Of a stretch of DNA of 64,000 bases, positions 42,915 through 52,425 are shown piece by piece. The notes beneath the pieces are model-generated. The model worked only from the letters and a program-made list of their open reading frames with translations, had not been told where the DNA came from and searched no databases. Every line of letters begins with the position of its first letter. The stretch's first letter is position 1. The translations under genes were made by a program, and so were the position numbers. This DNA is from an uncultured Alcaligenaceae bacterium (GTDB lineage: Bacteria; Pseudomonadota; Gammaproteobacteria; Burkholderiales; Burkholderiaceae_B), in contig CALFXX010000123.1 of assembly GCA_937952975.1 (NCBI GenBank), positions 8,042-72,041 on the forward strand. The letters run 5' to 3'.

Positions 42915-43376
42915 GTGGCAACAAAGATGGCAAAGGAAAAAAATTCTGGCTTTACAAAAGTAGGTGACATCTCGCGCCGAGCCATTATTGGCGATCAGTA
43001 CGTAGATGGCATGCTGAAAGAAAAAAATCCGTTCGATCACGAGTGGCAAGAATATTTAAACAATCAGCTTTGGGGACGTACCTGGGCACGAGGCATTTTG
43101 AGTCATCAGCAACTGAGCCTTGTGAACTTGTCGATGCTGGCAGGCTTGGGTCGAATGGAAGAGTTTGAATTGCATTTTCGCATTGCACTGACTCGCACGA
43201 AGGTGCCGCTCATTCAATTGCGCGAAATTTTGTTGCACATCGGGATGTACTGTGGAGTTCCGATCGGTCGTGATGCTTTTGCGATTGCAAGACGGGTGTT
43301 AAAAGAAGAGCGCATCGATGTCTCTCAGTTAGACGATATCCCTGTTAAAAAATCAAGTGGAAAAAATAAAAAATAA
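42915..43376 (+). CDS. Carboxymuconolactone decarboxylase (CMD/AhpD-like) family protein
   Basis: This 153-aa protein fits the CMD family: RRAIIGDQYVDGMLKEKNPFDHEWQEYLN (about 22-50), WARGILSHQQLSLVNLSMLAGLGRMEEFELHFRIAL and REILLHIGMYCGVPIGRDAFAIARRVLKE (about 104-132). There is no CxxC redox pair of AhpD, so it is closer to 4-carboxymuconolactone decarboxylase, which acts in protocatechuate breakdown. It starts with GTG after AAGGAGAACAATC. Its stop codon lies inside an AAAAAAT repeat. The next gene is a Bug receptor on the same strand. Confidence 0.87.
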   Translation: MATKMAKEKNSGFTKVGDISRRAIIGDQYVDGMLKEKNPFDHEWQEYLNNQLWGRTWARGILSHQQLSLVNLSMLAGLGRMEEFELHFRIALTRTKVPLIQLREILLHIGMYCGVPIGRDAFAIARRVLKEERIDVSQLDDIPVKKSSGKNKK

Positions 43377-43388
43377 AAAATAAAAAAT
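43361..43388 (+). repeat. Four tandem copies of AAAAAAT
   Basis: Four perfect 7-base AAAAAAT units begin inside the CMD-family gene (Lys-Asn-Lys codons) and run past its stop. Because seven is not a multiple of three, unit gain or loss would change the C-terminus. It also gives an AT-rich spacer upstream of the Bug gene. Confidence 0.8.
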
Positions 43389-43406
43389 AAATCTTGTTTT
43401 GGGTGG

Positions 43407-44423
43407 ATGTCAGACATGACGAATCTCGTACAGCAAAATAAATCTTTCATGACTTTCAGAAAGATCTGCCAACTGATGATGTGTTGCTTGGTGGTAGGGT
43501 CTTGCACGGTTTATGCCCAAGGATTTCCTGTTAAGCCGATTACATTGGTTGTGCCTTACCAGGCGGGTGGGAGCTCGGACGCTATCGCGCGCTCGATGGC
43601 CCGATTAGTTGGCAAAGATCTGGGCCAACAAGTGATTGTCGAGAACAAGGCGGGTGCCGAGGGCATGATCGGCTCGCTAGATGTGATGAAGTCGGCGCCT
43701 GATGGTTATCGAATTCTCTTTGGTGGTGCGGGTTCGATGATCGTTGTTCCTGCGCTCAGGCGGACGCCACCCTTTGATCCAGGCACTCAATTTACACCTC
43801 TTGCGGGTACGATTGATTTTTCGTTTTTTTTATATGTGCATCCCGATTTGCCGGTCAAAAATTTGCAGGAGTTTGTCAACTACGCACGCGCAAATCCAGG
43901 TCAAATTAATTATGCAACTGGCAATAACCAGGGGCTACTCACCTTTGCTTATTTGAAAAAAAGTTTAAATCTTGATGTTGTGCAGGTGGCCTACAAGGGC
44001 GAAACCGCTGCCACAGCTGACTTGTTGTCGGGGCGGGTGCAGGCAATGTTTGCAACAACAGCCCCCTTGATGCACGCTAAAGAAGGTCGGCTTAAGGTGT
44101 TGGTGACGACGTTGCCCCAACGTACGCCCTTATTACCTGAAGTTTCGACAATGAAAGAAAGCGGCTTCCCAGAGTTTCCGTTTTCACCGGCGGGCGGTTG
44201 GCTTGGTATTTTCGGACCTGCAGACATGAGCCCAGAAGCGATTAAGGTGTTGCACCAGTCTTTTGGTAAAGCCCTCGTGACTGCAGAGGTGCAACAACAG
44301 CTTGCGCAAGCGGGGCTATCTTATAACCCGATGGGTCTTGAACAGATGGGCACCTTTGTGAAAACTCAACGTGATCAGTTTCGGTTTTTGATTCGCGATC
44401 TTGGTATCCCGTTGGTTGATTAG
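43407..44423 (+). CDS. Bug/TctC-type periplasmic solute receptor
   Basis: This 338-aa protein has an N-terminal extension, then a signal core (CQLMMCCLVVGSCTVYAQ) followed by GFPVKPITLVVPYQAGGSSDAIARS. SAPDGYRILFGG (about 96-107) and VAYKGETAATADLLSGR (about 194-210) follow. The start could also be the ATG at 43416 or 43449; the last would give a signal peptide of usual length but has no clear ribosome site. It is 27 bp upstream of a FadH-like reductase and may feed it. Confidence 0.88.
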   Translation: MSDMTNLVQQNKSFMTFRKICQLMMCCLVVGSCTVYAQGFPVKPITLVVPYQAGGSSDAIARSMARLVGKDLGQQVIVENKAGAEGMIGSLDVMKSAPDGYRILFGGAGSMIVVPALRRTPPFDPGTQFTPLAGTIDFSFFLYVHPDLPVKNLQEFVNYARANPGQINYATGNNQGLLTFAYLKKSLNLDVVQVAYKGETAATADLLSGRVQAMFATTAPLMHAKEGRLKVLVTTLPQRTPLLPEVSTMKESGFPEFPFSPAGGWLGIFGPADMSPEAIKVLHQSFGKALVTAEVQQQLAQAGLSYNPMGLEQMGTFVKTQRDQFRFLIRDLGIPLVD

Positions 44424-44450
44424 AATCATTGCAAAAATCATCCCTTTAAA

Positions 44451-46502
44451 ATGAGTCGGTCTTTCATGTCGCAAATCGCTAAACAGCTGTATCCACTTTT
44501 GTTATCTCCAATCAAGGTCGGCGCACACACGTTACCAAATCGCGTCATCATGGGGTCGCTGCATACGCGACTTGAAAATGAGCCAGATGGTGTTCATCGT
44601 TTAGCCGAGTTTTATGCGGCGCGGGCTCGGGGTGGCGTAGGTCTTGTCGTCACGGGCGGTGTGTCTCCTAATTTTGACGGACGCGTCGAGCAGGGGGCCT
44701 GGGTGCTTGACTCTGCACAGGCGCTCGAGCAACACATCCCCATCGTGCAGGCTGTTCATGCAGCGGGCGGTAAGATTGCGTTACAGATTCTTCATACTGG
44801 CATTTATGCAAAACACGATGAGATCATCGGTCCTAGCGCGCTTCGTTCGGTCATTAACCCGCGCCAGCCACGGGCGTTTACTGTCGAGCAGATTGAGCAG
44901 ACCATTGAAGATTTTGTGAACTGTGCGGTGCTCGCCCAACAAGCAGGCTATGACGGTATTGAGGTGATGGGCTCTGAGGGCTACCTGATGACTCAGTTCA
45001 CCGCTTTGCGTACCAACAAGCGCGACGATGAATGGGGTGGTTCGCTTGAAAACCGAATTCGTTTCCCTGTTGAGGTTGTGCGGCGTACACGAGAGCGTGT
45101 GGGCCCTGGGCTTTTGATGATGTATCGCATTTCGGCGATAGATTTGGTTGAGGGCGGCTTAACAGGCGATGAAATTGATCAACTTGCTCAAGCCCTAGAA
45201 CAAGCGGGCGTAGACGTCCTCAACACCGGAATTGGCTGGCATGAGTCGGTTGTACCAACGATCGCAACGAGTGTCCCACGAGCGGCCTTTGCATTTGCTG
45301 CAGCCCGACTTAGAAAGGCAGTATCGATCCCGGTCGTGGCCTCAAATCGCATCAATATGCCCTCGGTTGCTGAAGATATTTTGCAGCAAGGGCAGGCAGA
45401 TTTAGTTTCGCTCGCGCGCGCATTTTTGGCCGATCCAGATTTTGTCGTGAAAGCCGCTACTGGGCGCACTGATGAAATCAATACTTGCATTGGTTGTAAT
45501 CAGGCCTGCTTAGATCATATTTTTACCGATAGGATTGCGTCTTGTTTGGTGAATCCGCAGGCTTGTCATGAAACCGAATTCACGGCACCGATGCCGCAAA
45601 AAAAACTGAAGGTTGCAGTGATTGGCGCGGGGCCTGCTGGGCTTGCCTGTGCGATTACTGCAGCCGAGCGTGGCCATCACGTTCAGCTCTTTGAAGCGAG
45701 TAGCGAAGTGGGAGGGCAACTCAATTTAGCGCGACGTATCCCAGGTAAAGAGCAAGAATTTGCAGAGCTGGTGCGTTACTTCAATAAGCGCTTGACCGCC
45801 ACGGGTGTCACTGTCAATCTTCGAACGCGTGTCGACGCCGCGGATCTTATCTCTGAGGGTTTTGAGCGTATCGTGATCGCGACGGGGATTAAACCCCGAA
45901 CTCCGACAATTGCGGGGATCGAACACGCTAAGGTCGTGCGTTACACCGATGTGATTCTTGGTCGAGTGCAAGTGGGAGAACGTGTAGCGATTATCGGCAC
46001 CGGAGGAATTGGCCATGATGTCGCAGAGTTGTTGACTTCAGCGCACGAAGGTATACAGTCGACTCAAGAGTTTTTGAAGATGTGGGGGGTTGATCCAGCA
46101 ATCGGTTCTGCAGGAGGGTTGCAGGCTGCTGTCCCTGAAGGCTCTCAACGTAAAGTCGTGATGTTGCAGCGAGGTACAAAAAAGCCAGGGGCGCGTTTGG
46201 GCAAAAGCACGGGCTGGATTCATCGCACCAAACTCACCAAGCGTGGTGTCACCGCTGTTTCAGGCTGTACATATGAAAAAATTGATGATCAAGGTTTGCA
46301 CTACAGTGTGAACGGTGAGCCGCACCTGTTAGACGTTGACACGATTGTATTGTGTGCAGGTCAAGATTCTGAGCAAGAGTTGGCAGCCAGATTGACTGGC
46401 CAAGTCTCTGATTTAAATTTGATTGGTGGTGCCCGCGTGGCAACAGAATTGGATGCGATGCGTGCAATTGATGAGGGTACGCGACTGGCTTATACGTGGT
46501 GA
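44451..46502 (+). CDS. fadH: 2,4-dienoyl-CoA reductase FadH-like (NADH:flavin oxidoreductase)
   Basis: This 683-aa protein has an N-terminal FMN barrel (about 1-350: LLLSPIKVGAHTLPNRVIMGS, EVMGSEGYLMTQF), then a [4Fe-4S] motif CIGCNQACLDHIF with further Cys (about 347-370), then an FAD/NADPH-binding half (VAVIGAGPAGLACAITAAERG; IIGTGGIGHDVAEL). The domain order and length match E. coli FadH, which reduces 2,4-dienoyl-CoA with NADPH. The barrel has MGSEGYL, the FadH form of the substrate motif. Whether the substrate is fatty or aromatic-derived is open. It ends at a bidirectional terminator. Confidence 0.88.
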   Translation: MSRSFMSQIAKQLYPLLLSPIKVGAHTLPNRVIMGSLHTRLENEPDGVHRLAEFYAARARGGVGLVVTGGVSPNFDGRVEQGAWVLDSAQALEQHIPIVQAVHAAGGKIALQILHTGIYAKHDEIIGPSALRSVINPRQPRAFTVEQIEQTIEDFVNCAVLAQQAGYDGIEVMGSEGYLMTQFTALRTNKRDDEWGGSLENRIRFPVEVVRRTRERVGPGLLMMYRISAIDLVEGGLTGDEIDQLAQALEQAGVDVLNTGIGWHESVVPTIATSVPRAAFAFAAARLRKAVSIPVVASNRINMPSVAEDILQQGQADLVSLARAFLADPDFVVKAATGRTDEINTCIGCNQACLDHIFTDRIASCLVNPQACHETEFTAPMPQKKLKVAVIGAGPAGLACAITAAERGHHVQLFEASSEVGGQLNLARRIPGKEQEFAELVRYFNKRLTATGVTVNLRTRVDAADLISEGFERIVIATGIKPRTPTIAGIEHAKVVRYTDVILGRVQVGERVAIIGTGGIGHDVAELLTSAHEGIQSTQEFLKMWGVDPAIGSAGGLQAAVPEGSQRKVVMLQRGTKKPGARLGKSTGWIHRTKLTKRGVTAVSGCTYEKIDDQGLHYSVNGEPHLLDVDTIVLCAGQDSEQELAARLTGQVSDLNLIGGARVATELDAMRAIDEGTRLAYTW

Positions 46503-46519
46503 GGCTTGAGCGTCAGTCA

Positions 46520-46554
46520 ATAAAAAACGCCCCGTGAAAGGGGCATTTTTTATT
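46520..46554. terminator. Bidirectional Rho-independent terminator
   Basis: ATAAAAAACGCCCC pairs with GGGGCATTTTTTAT around GTGAAA with one stem mismatch. A and T runs on both sides serve the convergent FadH-like gene and the amtB operon. Confidence 0.9.
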
Positions 46555-46606
46555 GTTTAGGCTTCAAGAGGCGTGAGTGTTAACTACTTGTGGGCCTCAG
46601 AGATTT

Positions 46607-46634
46607 GGGCGCATCCACTAATGTGGATGTGCCC
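46607..46634 (-). terminator. Hairpin directly downstream of amtB
   Basis: GGGCGCATCCAC and GTGGATGTGCCC form a 12-bp stem (one G-U pair) with a TAAT loop, ending 7 bp beyond the amtB stop. On the amtB strand it is followed by AAATCT, a poor U tract, so it may be a 3'-end stabiliser or an imperfect terminator placed ahead of the stronger one at 46520. Confidence 0.5.
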
Positions 46635-46640
46635 GATTGC

Positions 46641-48119
46641 TTAGTTTTCGTAGGCAGACTCGCCGTGCGAAGTAATATCCAAGCCTTCGCGCTCTTGATC
46701 TTCAGGAACACGCAAACCAAACACCAAGTCTGCAATCTTGAAGGCAATGTAAGCAACGACACCTGACCAGGCTAATGTCACTAAGACGCTTTGGCCTTGA
46801 ATCAAGAACTGATCCACAATTGAGTAGTCTGCGGCTGCAGCGTTGGTCACATAGTCATAGATGCCGGTGCCACCCAGTTTAGGTGCGGCAAATACTGCGG
46901 TTAACAAGGCACCTAGAATCCCTGCGACGCCGTGAATACCAAACACGTCCAAGCTGTCATCTGAGCCCAATAGTTTCTTCAGGCCACTCACACCCCAGAT
47001 GCAGAGAAAGCCGGCCAAGGCGCCAATTGCCAGAGCGCCCATGGGGCCTACAAAACCTGCGGCGGGTGTAATACCAACCAAGCCCGCCACACAGCCAGAC
47101 GCCGCACCTAACAGTGAAGGTTTGCCACGTAAGAGCCATTCTGCGAAAGTCCAAGCCAGCACGGCTGCTGCAGTTGCAAGCAAGGTATTGGCAAAGGCTA
47201 AAGCAGCTGTACCGTTGGCTTCGAGTGCTGAGCCGGCATTAAAGCCAAACCAACCAAACCATAGAAGCGCTGCACCAGTCATCACATGAACCATGTTGTG
47301 CGGCTTCATGGATTCTTTGCCAAAGCCCAAACGCTTGCCGATCACAAACGACCCAACCAAACCAGCGATTGCGGCGTTGATGTGAACAACGGTGCCGCCT
47401 GCAAAGTCGAGCACGCCTTTTTGAAACAGCCAGCCAGCTTTGGCAGTCATGGCTTCAAGCGACGCGGCATCTTTGACGTCGTCTGGGCCGGGCCAGAACC
47501 AGACCATGTGGGCGATTGGCAGGTAGGCAAAAGTAAACCACAGAACCATAAATAACAGGATGGCTGAGAACTTTGCACGTTCTGCGAAGGCGCCAATGAT
47601 CAGGCAGCAGGTGATTGTTGCGAATACGCACTGAAACACCATGAACACGTACTCAGGGATTGCAACGCCTTTGCTGAACGTGGCCGCGACTCCTTCAGGC
47701 GTGAGCCCTGCCAAAAACAGCCGGTCGAATTTGCCGATAAACGCGCTGCCCTCGGTAAACGCCAAACTGTAGCCATAAATTGACCAGAGCACGACGATCA
47801 ATGAGAACACGACCAAGCACTGCATCAAGATCGATAAGATATTTTTACTGCGGGTTAAGCCGCCGTAAAAAAGCGCTAAACCGGGCAAGGTCATTAAAAG
47901 CACCATGGCGGTACAGATCAACATCCACGCGGTATCGCCTTTGTTTGGGACCACAGCTGCTGCCGCGGCAGCGGGTGCTGCCGCAGCTGCAGGCGCGGCA
48001 GCCGTTGCGGCTGGCTTAGCGTCCTGCGCGTATGCGGGGCTTGTTGAGGCAAGCCCCGCAATGCCCATCACGACAGCCAAGAGGCCTGTTGCTAAGATTT
48101 TATTTAACCAATTTGACAC
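46641..48119 (-). CDS. amtB: Ammonium transporter AmtB
   Basis: This 492-aa membrane protein starts with a signal peptide (LASTSPAYAQ) followed by an Ala/Pro-rich linker (about 32-57), then about eleven TM segments. LALFYGGLTRSKN, AGGTVVHINAAIAGL with the first pore His, and DVFGIHGVAGILG with the second pore His are all present. It conducts ammonium/ammonia across the inner membrane and is blocked by GlnK under nitrogen excess. The gene is 14 bp downstream of glnK. The signal peptide plus long linker before TM1 is a proteobacterial form. Confidence 0.95.
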   Translation of the reverse strand: MSNWLNKILATGLLAVVMGIAGLASTSPAYAQDAKPAATAAAPAAAAAPAAAAAAVVPNKGDTAWMLICTAMVLLMTLPGLALFYGGLTRSKNILSILMQCLVVFSLIVVLWSIYGYSLAFTEGSAFIGKFDRLFLAGLTPEGVAATFSKGVAIPEYVFMVFQCVFATITCCLIIGAFAERAKFSAILLFMVLWFTFAYLPIAHMVWFWPGPDDVKDAASLEAMTAKAGWLFQKGVLDFAGGTVVHINAAIAGLVGSFVIGKRLGFGKESMKPHNMVHVMTGAALLWFGWFGFNAGSALEANGTAALAFANTLLATAAAVLAWTFAEWLLRGKPSLLGAASGCVAGLVGITPAAGFVGPMGALAIGALAGFLCIWGVSGLKKLLGSDDSLDVFGIHGVAGILGALLTAVFAAPKLGGTGIYDYVTNAAAADYSIVDQFLIQGQSVLVTLAWSGVVAYIAFKIADLVFGLRVPEDQEREGLDITSHGESAYEN

Positions 48120-48133
48120 AATACACCTCGTCT

Positions 48134-49344
<1,211 letters not shown>

Positions 49345-49385
49345 CCCGAACTCCTTTGTGTCATGTGACTTGTTCGGATAACAAA

Positions 49386-49400
49386 GCAAGATACATGCCA
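49386..49400 (-). promoter_or_regulatory. Sigma-54 (RpoN) promoter of torF-glnK-amtB
   Basis: On the minus strand TGGCATGTATCTTGC matches the -24/-12 consensus TGGCAC-N5-TTGC with the GG and GC exactly 10 bases apart. It lies 42 bp upstream of the torF start. With the NtrC-type palindromes further upstream, it forms a full nitrogen-limitation promoter, so the operon is likely induced by low nitrogen. Confidence 0.85.
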
Positions 49401-49525
49401 GTTGTTATTGAGAAAGTCTAGGCGAGTAAAGTGGACAATTCCGCTATTTCTTTGAATAGCAGTCACGAAATTGCCATTTAAAGGCGCTAATGCGATCCGC
49501 AAAAACTGACATATCCCAGCTAAAC

Positions 49526-49542
49526 TGCACCATATTTGTGCA
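49526..49542. promoter_or_regulatory. NtrC-type enhancer site 1
   Basis: TGCACCATATTTGTGCA closely resembles the NtrC site TGCACCA-N3-TGGTGCA. Its right half has two altered positions (TTGTGCA). It lies about 130 bp upstream of the sigma-54 promoter, a normal enhancer distance, and 19 bp centre-to-centre from the second site, nearly two helix turns. Confidence 0.8.
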
Positions 49543-49544
49543 AA

Positions 49545-49561
49545 TGCACTGGTATGGTGCA
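49545..49561. promoter_or_regulatory. NtrC-type enhancer site 2
   Basis: TGCACTGGTATGGTGCA has both outer halves of the NtrC palindrome (TGCAC and GGTGCA). It lies beside site 1 with two bases between, as in paired NtrC enhancers upstream of glnA and glnK genes. Confidence 0.82.
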
Positions 49562-49590
49562 ATAAGCTTGTCTGCTTACAGTGGGGTGTA

Positions 49591-50565
49591 TCAGTCAAGC
49601 GTCATATTGCTAGTTCGGATAATTTTTGCCAAACGTTCGGCTTCGGCACTCAGGCGGGCAAAATAGGCAGCGCCTTCCTCCTGCATCGGAATAAAGCCCA
49701 AGTCACTAAAACGTTTTTGAACCTCGGGCGATTTCATGATCGTTTGTGTCACCGCACGCAGTTTGCCTAAGATAGGCTCAGGTGTGCTGATCGGTACGGC
49801 AATTCCGATCGAGCCGCCATAAGAGAAATCTTTGAAACCAAGCTCCTCCATCGAGGGCACCTTTGGCAAAAGTGGCGAGCGTTGGGGGGTCGTGACAGCC
49901 AGGGCCCGTAGACGTCCGGACTGAATGAATGGGCTGGCGTTTGCAACCGTGTCAACAAAGAGATCGACACGCCCCGCATACAACTCGATCAAAGCCGGGC
50001 CACTACCCTTAAAGGGTACATGACTGATCGACAGATTGGCAGCATTTTTTAAGGCTTCGTTAGCCATGAAGGAGGTCGAGGTGCCGCCAAAATTTGCAAA
50101 ATTCAGTGTGTTTGGCTTGTTTTTGGCGTGTGCAATTAACTCTTGCATTGTGTGAAAAGGAGAGGCGCTCGAGACTACAAAAATGCCAGGTGACAATACA
50201 AGGAGCCCGATGGGTTGAAAATCACGTTGCCACACGTAACTCAGCTTGTCTCCCATAATGGTCGGGGCAATCGTAAACTCAGTGCCAGTCACCTGATACA
50301 AAGTGTAGCCATCAGGCGTCGCCTTAGCCGCAATCGCCGCTGCGATGGTGGCGCTTCCACCAGGCTTATTTTCAACCACTACCGGCTGTGAAAGTTGCTC
50401 AGAATATTTAGAGGCAATGAAGCGCGCAACGGTATCTCCGGCGCCGCCAGGTGGGTAGCCTACGATCAGTCGCAGAGGTCTGTTCGGGTAGTCTTGTGCC
50501 CACGCACAGCCAAGTGCGTCAAAACCTAGAACAACGAACGCAAGTGCACAAAGAAGATGTCGCAT
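49591..50565 (-). CDS. Bug/TctC-type periplasmic solute receptor
   Basis: This 324-aa protein has a signal peptide (ALAFVVLGFDALGCAWAQ), then DYPNRPLRLIVGYPPGGAGDTVAR. ATPDGYTLYQVT (about 84-95) and VPFKGSGPALIELYAGR (about 179-195) follow. It ends 30 bp before the NtrC sites, but transcription arises from its own promoter upstream of 50565. A partnering permease is not adjacent. An ABC importer diverges from it 155 bp upstream. Confidence 0.92.
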   Translation of the reverse strand: MRHLLCALAFVVLGFDALGCAWAQDYPNRPLRLIVGYPPGGAGDTVARFIASKYSEQLSQPVVVENKPGGSATIAAAIAAKATPDGYTLYQVTGTEFTIAPTIMGDKLSYVWQRDFQPIGLLVLSPGIFVVSSASPFHTMQELIAHAKNKPNTLNFANFGGTSTSFMANEALKNAANLSISHVPFKGSGPALIELYAGRVDLFVDTVANASPFIQSGRLRALAVTTPQRSPLLPKVPSMEELGFKDFSYGGSIGIAVPISTPEPILGKLRAVTQTIMKSPEVQKRFSDLGFIPMQEEGAAYFARLSAEAERLAKIIRTSNMTLD

Positions 50566-50719
50566 GGTGATTGTCTCTTATGGATGTTTGAGTGCAACCC
50601 TTTGATTATGCCTAAAAAAAGTAGGCCTGCCCTGTTTTAGGGGCTCATATCCACGCCCGCAGTACCCATGCTAATCTTGCCGCAGCATCTTCCCGTCTCA
50701 CCAATTCACAGCGAACACC

Positions 50720-51538
50720 ATGGCGTTAGTCGAGTCTTCAATGAGCAAATCCGATGGCGCTGCGAAGGGTCTTTCGGTGATCACGCTCAATGGCGTTGCC
50801 AAGCGTTTTGACTCAGGGCTACTTGCCTTGGATGAGGTCTCATTACAGATTGCACGTGGCGAGTTCGTCACGCTGTTGGGGCCGTCGGGTTGCGGAAAAA
50901 GCACGGTGCTCAAGTTGGTCGCCGGTTTGGTAATGCCTAGCAAAGGCACTGTCGTTTCGCCAGCACAAACAGACCAAACAGGGCGCTCGACGGCCTTTGT
51001 TTTTCAAGAGCCTACCCTGCTGCCATGGTCGACGGTCGCTGACAACGTCTGGTTGCCGTTGCGTCTGCAAGGCCAGTCGCGGTCAGCCGCGCAGTCGGTC
51101 ATCACTCGTGTGCTCGAACAAGTCGGGCTTGGTGAGTTTCATCAGAGCTATCCGGCGCAATTATCCGGTGGAATGAAAATGCGTGTTTCTATTGCGCGCG
51201 CCTTGGTCTCGCAGCCTGAAGTTTTGCTGATGGATGAGCCCTTTGCCGCGCTGGACGATATCACTCGTCAGCGCTTAAACGCCGATTTATTGACCTGGTG
51301 GGAGGGCCGTTCGATGGCGGCGATGTTTGTCACGCATAACGTGGCTGAAGCAGTTTTTTTGAGCCAGCGGGTACTGGTGATGGGCGCGCGGCCAGGCAAA
51401 GTGATTGCAGAAGTACACATCGATCAACCATACCCACGTGATGCGAGCTTTAGACAAAGCCAGGTCTTTCATCAGCACTGCCAAGCACTTGGCGCCGCAC
51501 TTGATGAGGCCGGTGCAAGTGCGCTGAGGGTTCGATGA
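50720..51538 (+). CDS. ABC transporter ATP-binding protein (SsuB/TauB/ThiZ-like)
   Basis: This 272-aa ATPase has Walker A GPSGCGKST (about 54-62), a Q-loop FVFQEPTLLPW, signature LSGGMKMRV, Walker B VLLMDEPFAAL and the switch His in VTHNVAEAV. The sequence is of the nitrate/sulfonate/taurine/pyrimidine-precursor importer class, which takes up small organic or inorganic anions or HMP. Its stop overlaps the permease start. A later ATG at 50741 could also be the start, as neither has a clear ribosome site. Confidence 0.92.
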   Translation: MALVESSMSKSDGAAKGLSVITLNGVAKRFDSGLLALDEVSLQIARGEFVTLLGPSGCGKSTVLKLVAGLVMPSKGTVVSPAQTDQTGRSTAFVFQEPTLLPWSTVADNVWLPLRLQGQSRSAAQSVITRVLEQVGLGEFHQSYPAQLSGGMKMRVSIARALVSQPEVLLMDEPFAALDDITRQRLNADLLTWWEGRSMAAMFVTHNVAEAVFLSQRVLVMGARPGKVIAEVHIDQPYPRDASFRQSQVFHQHCQALGAALDEAGASALRVR

Positions 51539-52299
51539 AGATTAGTCATATTCTTCTGCCGACCGCAGTTTGTGTCGCGTTGCTTGCAGGGTGGGAGTTC
51601 TTTGTATGGTGGGCGCAGGTGCCCGCTTACACGTTGCCTGCACCGTCAGTTGTGATCGAGTCGCTTGTTGCTAACTGGGATTCGCTGATGGCGAGTTGGT
51701 GGTTTACTGTAAAGATTACGCTGAGCGCTTTGGGGCTGGCGTGCCTCGGTGGCGTTCTGATTGCCTCGGTGTTTGCGCTTTCGCCGGCCACAGAGCGGGC
51801 GTTCTTTCCGCTTGCAGTTGTGCTTCAGGTCACGCCAATTGTGGCTGTGGCTCCGCTGATACTGATTTATGTCGAAAGCACAATGGCTGCGTTGTTGCTG
51901 TGTGCCTGGATCGTGGCATTTTTCCCGATATTGTCTAATACCGTGATCGGCTTGCGCTCGATTGACGCCAATCTAATTGATTTATTCAGACTGTACCGTG
52001 CGACCTCTTGGCAACGCCTGACGCTGTTGCGGGCGCCCTCTGCCTTGCCGTATTTTATTGCGGGGGTAAAAATATCAGGTGGTTTGAGTTTGATCGGTGC
52101 GGTAACCGCTGAAATGGTGGCTGGTGCTGCGGGTCGTGAGACGGGCTTAGCATCGCGTATTCTTGAGGCAAGTTTTCGAACAGAGACCCCTAAAATGTTT
52201 GCGGCCCTGCTGTTGCTTGTCGCAACAGGTGTGATGGTGTTTTTAATATTAAATATTTTTTCTAGAAAACTATTATTTCAGTACCCAAGGCCCGAATGA
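51535..52299 (+). CDS. ABC transporter permease (SsuC/TauC/ThiX-like)
   Basis: This 254-aa inner-membrane protein has about six hydrophobic helices and the EAA loop region near residues 140-170 (SNTVIGLRSIDANLIDLFRLYRAT), typical of the BPD-type permeases of nitrate/sulfonate importers. It overlaps the ATPase gene by four bases and forms a translocator with it. A substrate-binding protein is encoded 126 bp downstream. Confidence 0.9.
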   Translation: MKISHILLPTAVCVALLAGWEFFVWWAQVPAYTLPAPSVVIESLVANWDSLMASWWFTVKITLSALGLACLGGVLIASVFALSPATERAFFPLAVVLQVTPIVAVAPLILIYVESTMAALLLCAWIVAFFPILSNTVIGLRSIDANLIDLFRLYRATSWQRLTLLRAPSALPYFIAGVKISGGLSLIGAVTAEMVAGAAGRETGLASRILEASFRTETPKMFAALLLLVATGVMVFLILNIFSRKLLFQYPRPE

Positions 52300-52425
52300 C
52301 TCCTGATGGTCTGAACGAGCGATTAGAGTGTTTTATGCTGGCGTGACTACTGAGCCTAATGTGCCTGAGCGTAATGCGTAAAGAGATCGTGAGTAGTCTG
52401 AGCCTTTGAGCCAAACAGGAAACAT

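Noticed and set aside
43361..43388. CRISPR-like or satellite repeat
   Set aside because: It is a simple A-rich 7-base repeat without spacers; no CRISPR array was seen in the window.
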